Part shown: positions 60,382 through 64,000 of the stretch, in pieces | Layout of the letters: each line of letters opens with the position of its first letter | Numbering within the stretch: the stretch's first letter is position 1 | DNA from: UBA3855 sp964472035 | GTDB taxonomy: Bacteria > Bacillota > Clostridia > Oscillospirales > Ruminococcaceae | Reading direction: 5' to 3' | Length of the DNA stretch: 64,000 bases | NCBI GenBank assembly: GCA_964472035.1 | Contig: CAYYIT010000005.1 | Coordinates: 1 to 64,000 of the forward strand | Program-made: the position numbers and the translations under genes | The notes under the pieces: model-generated | The model's database searches: none | What the model saw: the letters and a program-made list of their open reading frames with translations, nothing else | What the model was told of the DNA's origin: nothing

Positions 60382-62544
60382 TTATTTTTTCGCTTTCTGC
60401 TGCTTCATGGTCAGCCCGATGCGCTTGCGTTTCACATCGACCTCAAGCACCGTCACCTGCACCACATCGCCGACCTTCACCGCCTCCAGCGGATGCTTGA
60501 TGAAGCGGTCGCAGATCTGAGAGATATGCACAAGTCCGTCCTCATGGACGCCGATGTCCACAAAACAGCCAAAATCCACAATATTCCGTACCGTTCCCAT
60601 GAGCTGCATGCCGGGCTTGAGATCGGAGATCTCCATGACATTGCCGCTGCGCATCAGGGGCGGCGGCAGCAGGTCTCTGGGGTCGCGTCCGGGCTTCTGC
60701 AGCTCGGACACCATATCGCTCAGCGTGTAGGTGCCGATGTTCAGCTCCTTCGCAAGCGTCGAACTGCCGGCCTTCTTCACCTGCTCGGACAGGCCGTCCA
60801 GCCTGCCGGCTGCGGCATCCTGCAGAGAATAGCCGAATCTGCCGAGCAGGGACTTCGCGGCATCGTATGCCTCCGGATGCACCGCCGTATTGTCAAGCGG
60901 CTGCTTGCCGCCGGGAATGCGCAGGAATCCGGCGCACTGCTCGTAGGCCTTCGGGCCGAGCTTCGGCACCTTGAGCAGCTGTTTTCTCTCCGTGAAGGCA
61001 CCATTTTCCTCGCGGTAGCGGACGATATTCTTCGCCACGGCCGCGCTGATGCCGGCAATATGGGAGAGCAGCGGTGCGGACGCAGTGTTCACATCCACGC
61101 CGACCGCATTCACGCATTCCTCCACCACACCGTCGAGGGAGGTCTGCAGGTCATTCTTGGGCATGTCGTGCTGGTACTGTCCCACGCCGATCGCCTTGGG
61201 GTCGATCTTCACAAGCTCCGCAAGCGGATCCTGCAGGCGTCTTGCAATGGAGACCGCACTTCGCAGGGAAACGTCAAATTCCGGGAATTCCTCCGCAGCC
61301 AGCTCCGATGCGGAATACACCGACGCGCCGGCCTCGGAAACGACCATGTACGACACCTTATGCGGCAGCTCCGGCAGAAGCTCCGCCACGAAGCTTTCCG
61401 ACTCGCGGGAGGCGGTGCCGTTGCCGATGGAGATCGCCGTAACGCCGTGTTTTTTCACAAGTGCTGTCAGCTTCTGTGCGGCTTCGCGCGTGCGGTTCTG
61501 GGGCGGTGTGGGATAGACTACTGTGGTGTCCAGCACCTTGCCCGTGCCGTCCACGACCGCGATCTTGCAGCCGGTACGATACGCCGGGTCAAGACCGAGT
61601 GTCACGGTATTCTTCAGCGGCGGCTGCATGAGCAGCTGCTTGAGATTTGACGCAAACACGCGGATCGCGTTCGCGCAGGCCTCCTCATAGAGGGCACTGC
61701 GCACCTCGCGGATGATGGAGGGAACGATCAGGCGCTTGGTGCTGTCGCAGGCTGCCTGCCGGACAAGCTCGCCGGAAGGCGTCTGATTCTTTACATAGGC
61801 TCTCGTGCAGATCTGCTCTGCCTGTCCCTCGCTGACCGCGATATTGACCTTGAGGAAGCCCTCCTTCTCGCCTCTGACGATCGCGAGCAGCTGGTGGCCT
61901 GCAAGGCGCGGCACGAGCTTTTCAAAGGTGTAGTAGTCCTGGTACACGCTCTCCTTTGTCTCATCGGCAGCAGTGCAGACCATGGTGCCGAAGCGCTGGT
62001 AGAGGTCGCGCATCTTCAGGCGGACCTTGGCATCGTCGGCGATGTCCTCGGCAATGATGTCCATCGCGCCCTGCAGCGCGGCGGCGGTATCGGGCACCTC
62101 CTTCTCCGGATCGACAAACGCCGCAGCGGCAGCCTCCGGATCGAGTTTTCCGTCCTGCTTGAGGAGTGCCTCGGCAAGCGGTGTCAGGCCGCGCTCACGC
62201 GCCTTGGAGCCGCGGGTGCTGCGCTTTTCCTTGTAGGGACGGTAAATATCCTCTGCCTCGACCATCGTCATCGCCGCATCGAGCGCCTTGGAGATCGCCT
62301 CGGTCATGGCACCCTTGCCCTCGATGGCGGTGCGGATCTCCTCCTTGCGCTGCTCGAGATTGCGCAATGCCTGCAGGCGCAGCGCCATCCGGCGGATGGT
62401 CTGGTCATCGAGCGCGCCGGTCATCTCCTTGCGGTAACGGGCAATGAAGGGAACGGTCTTGCCGTCATCGAGCAGTGCCGTGACGTTCCGTGCCTGTTCC
62501 GGACGGACGGAAAATTCCTCTGTCAGTACCTGTATAATATCCAT
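60382..62544 (-). CDS. tex: Tex-family RNA-binding protein
   Basis: 720 residues, full length for Tex/YhgF-like transcription accessory proteins. An N-terminal helical domain (PFIARYRKEMTGALDDQTIR), a YqgF-like RNase H fold (LGLDPAYRTGCKIAVVDGTG, about 320), helix-hairpin-helix modules (LLSHIAGISAAVAKNIVRYREENG) and a C-terminal S1 domain (GTVRNIVDFGCFVDIGVHEDGLVHISQI). It binds RNA and associates with transcription elongation and ribosomes. GGAGG precedes the ATG. Confidence 0.95.
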   Translation of the reverse strand: MDIIQVLTEEFSVRPEQARNVTALLDDGKTVPFIARYRKEMTGALDDQTIRRMALRLQALRNLEQRKEEIRTAIEGKGAMTEAISKALDAAMTMVEAEDIYRPYKEKRSTRGSKARERGLTPLAEALLKQDGKLDPEAAAAAFVDPEKEVPDTAAALQGAMDIIAEDIADDAKVRLKMRDLYQRFGTMVCTAADETKESVYQDYYTFEKLVPRLAGHQLLAIVRGEKEGFLKVNIAVSEGQAEQICTRAYVKNQTPSGELVRQAACDSTKRLIVPSIIREVRSALYEEACANAIRVFASNLKQLLMQPPLKNTVTLGLDPAYRTGCKIAVVDGTGKVLDTTVVYPTPPQNRTREAAQKLTALVKKHGVTAISIGNGTASRESESFVAELLPELPHKVSYMVVSEAGASVYSASELAAEEFPEFDVSLRSAVSIARRLQDPLAELVKIDPKAIGVGQYQHDMPKNDLQTSLDGVVEECVNAVGVDVNTASAPLLSHIAGISAAVAKNIVRYREENGAFTERKQLLKVPKLGPKAYEQCAGFLRIPGGKQPLDNTAVHPEAYDAAKSLLGRFGYSLQDAAAGRLDGLSEQVKKAGSSTLAKELNIGTYTLSDMVSELQKPGRDPRDLLPPPLMRSGNVMEISDLKPGMQLMGTVRNIVDFGCFVDIGVHEDGLVHISQICDRFIKHPLEAVKVGDVVQVTVLEVDVKRKRIGLTMKQQKAKK

Positions 62545-62559
62545 GAATTCCTCCTTGGG

Positions 62560-63030
62560 TTACGGTTTTTTCAGCATTTTCCGGACGAACCATGCCTTGT
62601 CAAGTACCTTGTAGACATGGGGGTTCGGACAGCCGTTCTGAAAATAGGACGCATTGTCGCCGCCGAGCATCTTCACAGCAAAGGCACCGACTGCGCGCGA
62701 ACGTGAGACACCGCCGAAGCAGTGAACGAGCAGCGTTTCCACATCGCGGTGCGCCTCGATGAAATCGATGATCTGCTCTGCCTGCGCCTTGTCGAAAAGC
62801 TTCGCGCCCTCGACCTCCTCCACGTTGTCATCAAAATACAGCGTCAGCACGCCCTTGCAGAACTGGTTCTCCGTGAACTGGAAGCCGAAGCCCTGCATGT
62901 GCGTGTCCTGAATGGAAATGACGGCGTATTCGTCATTTCGTTCGCCCGTGCCCTCCATGCCGAAGCAGTAGAAATGCTCCAGCACATATTCAAAGGCATC
63001 ATAGACGGATTTGACAAGCACTCGTTTCAT
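62560..63030 (-). CDS. Protein tyrosine phosphatase-like protein
   Basis: 156 residues with the cysteine phosphatase loop LLVHCFGGVSRSRAVG (HC-x5-R) near residue 102 and an upstream FDD that could supply the general acid. It belongs with small dual-specificity-like phosphatases. Its start overlaps the recQ stop as ATGA, so it is coupled to that gene, and it lies 15 bases before tex. Confidence 0.78.
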   Translation of the reverse strand: MKRVLVKSVYDAFEYVLEHFYCFGMEGTGERNDEYAVISIQDTHMQGFGFQFTENQFCKGVLTLYFDDNVEEVEGAKLFDKAQAEQIIDFIEAHRDVETLLVHCFGGVSRSRAVGAFAVKMLGGDNASYFQNGCPNPHVYKVLDKAWFVRKMLKKP

Positions 63031-64000
63031 CGGGAATCCCCCTTCTTGTTAAGATATTCTCGTATTTTCGACATAAACGCCTCGCCGTATTTCTGGAGCT
63101 TGCGCTGTCCCACACCGGACACGGAGAGGAATGCCATCTCCGTGACGGGCTGCTTGACGCACATATCGCGCAGGGTCGTGTCCGTGAAGATGACGTACGC
63201 CGGCACGCGTTCCTTCGCGGCAAGCTCCGCGCGGCGGGATTTGAGCCGTGCAAACAGCTCCATATCGATATCGTAGTAAGTGCTCTTCTTCGACTTCGGA
63301 AGCTCCGGCGGCGTCTCCTTCACCAGATTGATGAAGACGCTGCATTTTTCCTTGAGGAGCCTTGCGGAATTCCGGTTGAGCTGGAGCGTGGGATAATCCC
63401 CGCCCGTCTGGGAGATCCACTCCTCCATGAGCAGGTGCTGGATCATGTCGCGGCACTGCTTCTCGCTGACATCGGCCATGATGCCGAAGGTGGATAGGTT
63501 CTCCTCGAACCGGAACTTCTCGTAGCGTTCTGCCTTGCTGCCGCGGAGGATATCGGTGATGCCCTTCGCGCCGAAGTGCAGATTTCTCTGGTGGAGCCGG
63601 TAGATGCAGGAGATGATCTTCTGCGCTTCCACGGTCATATCCCTGCGCTCGTAGTTCGTGCGGCAGCAGCTGCATTTTCCGCAGTAATTGTCGGATTGCT
63701 CGCCGAAATACCGCAGCATATAGTGCCGCAGGCACTCGTGCCTCGTGCAGTAGAAGGTCATCTGCTTCAGACGCTCCTCTTCCTTGAGGCGCAGACGCGT
63801 GCGCGTCAGCTCGTCAAGCGCATCGTTTTCGTTTCCATGGTCGATCAGGAACTGGTTCGTGCGCACATCCTGACCGCTGTAGAACAGAATGCAGTCCGCT
63901 TCGCTGCCGTCACGTCCGGCACGTCCTGCCTCCTGGTAATAGCTCTCGAGATTTTTCGGCATATTATAATGTATCACAAAGCTCACATTGGACTTGTCGA
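63027..64000 (-). CDS. recQ: RecQ DNA helicase, C-terminal part
   Basis: The frame is open to the window edge, so the 5' part is missing. Visible are helicase motif VI (YYQEAGRAGRDG), the zinc-binding region (CLRHYMLRYFGE...YCGKCSCC), the RQC winged helix and a C-terminal HRDC domain (LFARLKSRRAELAAKERVPAYVIFTDTTLRDM). It unwinds DNA during recombination and repair. Earliest base in the window reads in frame as DKSNVSFVIHYNMP, the end of motif V. Confidence 0.93.
   Translation of the reverse strand, partial: DKSNVSFVIHYNMPKNLESYYQEAGRAGRDGSEADCILFYSGQDVRTNQFLIDHGNENDALDELTRTRLRLKEEERLKQMTFYCTRHECLRHYMLRYFGEQSDNYCGKCSCCRTNYERRDMTVEAQKIISCIYRLHQRNLHFGAKGITDILRGSKAERYEKFRFEENLSTFGIMADVSEKQCRDMIQHLLMEEWISQTGGDYPTLQLNRNSARLLKEKCSVFINLVKETPPELPKSKKSTYYDIDMELFARLKSRRAELAAKERVPAYVIFTDTTLRDMCVKQPVTEMAFLSVSGVGQRKLQKYGEAFMSKIREYLNKKGDSR

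Overview
The window looks like a chromosome segment of a cellulosome-forming Ruminococcus (Oscillospiraceae, Clostridia), probably near R. champanellensis, R. callidus or R. flavefaciens. The evidence is seven secreted proteins ending or starting in type I dockerin modules (two pectate lyases, a GH26 mannanase, two Cthe_2159-like polysaccharide-binding proteins, a BspA-type leucine-rich protein and an InlB-repeat protein), Firmicute-type consensus promoters, and strong AGGAGG ribosome sites. No cohesin or scaffoldin gene is present. Species assignment is inference.

Layout. 1-6.5 kb: remnants, then a two-gene pectate lyase operon and the C-terminal scrap of an SGNH acetylesterase. 6.56-41.05 kb: a composite island inserted in a tRNA-Thr(CGU) gene. 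It holds two related mobilizable elements, each starting at a tRNA-Thr 3' fragment followed by a large serine recombinase, a small TnpW-like protein, a relaxase with an overprinted second gene, MobC, and a RepA-like ATPase whose 3' end carries 21-bp iteron-like repeats. Cargo of the first element: a STAND-like ATPase, a zinc-ribbon/surface-protein operon, and a regulator pair preceded by an elaborate structured leader. Cargo of the second: four coupled ABC exporter genes with a LytTR/GHKL two-component system, and an AbiG abortive-infection operon with its own Xre regulator. At the right end sit an intact tRNA-Thr copy, a 100-N gap inside a duplicated attachment site, and the orphaned 5' half of the original tRNA gene with its consensus promoter.

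41-64 kb is more ordinary, GC-richer chromosome: the two Cthe_2159-like dockerin proteins, a YtrA-type GntR/ABC operon, an amino-acid ABC transporter (ATPase and permease at 48.4-49.9 kb, binding protein at 54.2 kb), the BspA-like protein and mannanase, EcsC-like and MaoC-like proteins, a Clp ATPase lacking the middle domain, a tiny Cys/Asn-rich membrane peptide, a zinc-ribbon membrane protein, Tex, a tyrosine-phosphatase-like protein and the C-terminal part of RecQ.

Main idea: the island appears to be a nested pair of serine-recombinase elements that cut a tRNA gene in two and compensate by carrying a full replacement tRNA just inside the right attachment site, placed downstream of the host tRNA promoter. 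The attP can be rebuilt from the junctions as an imperfect dyad around a CGACC core, and the assembly gap falls where two such right ends would repeat.
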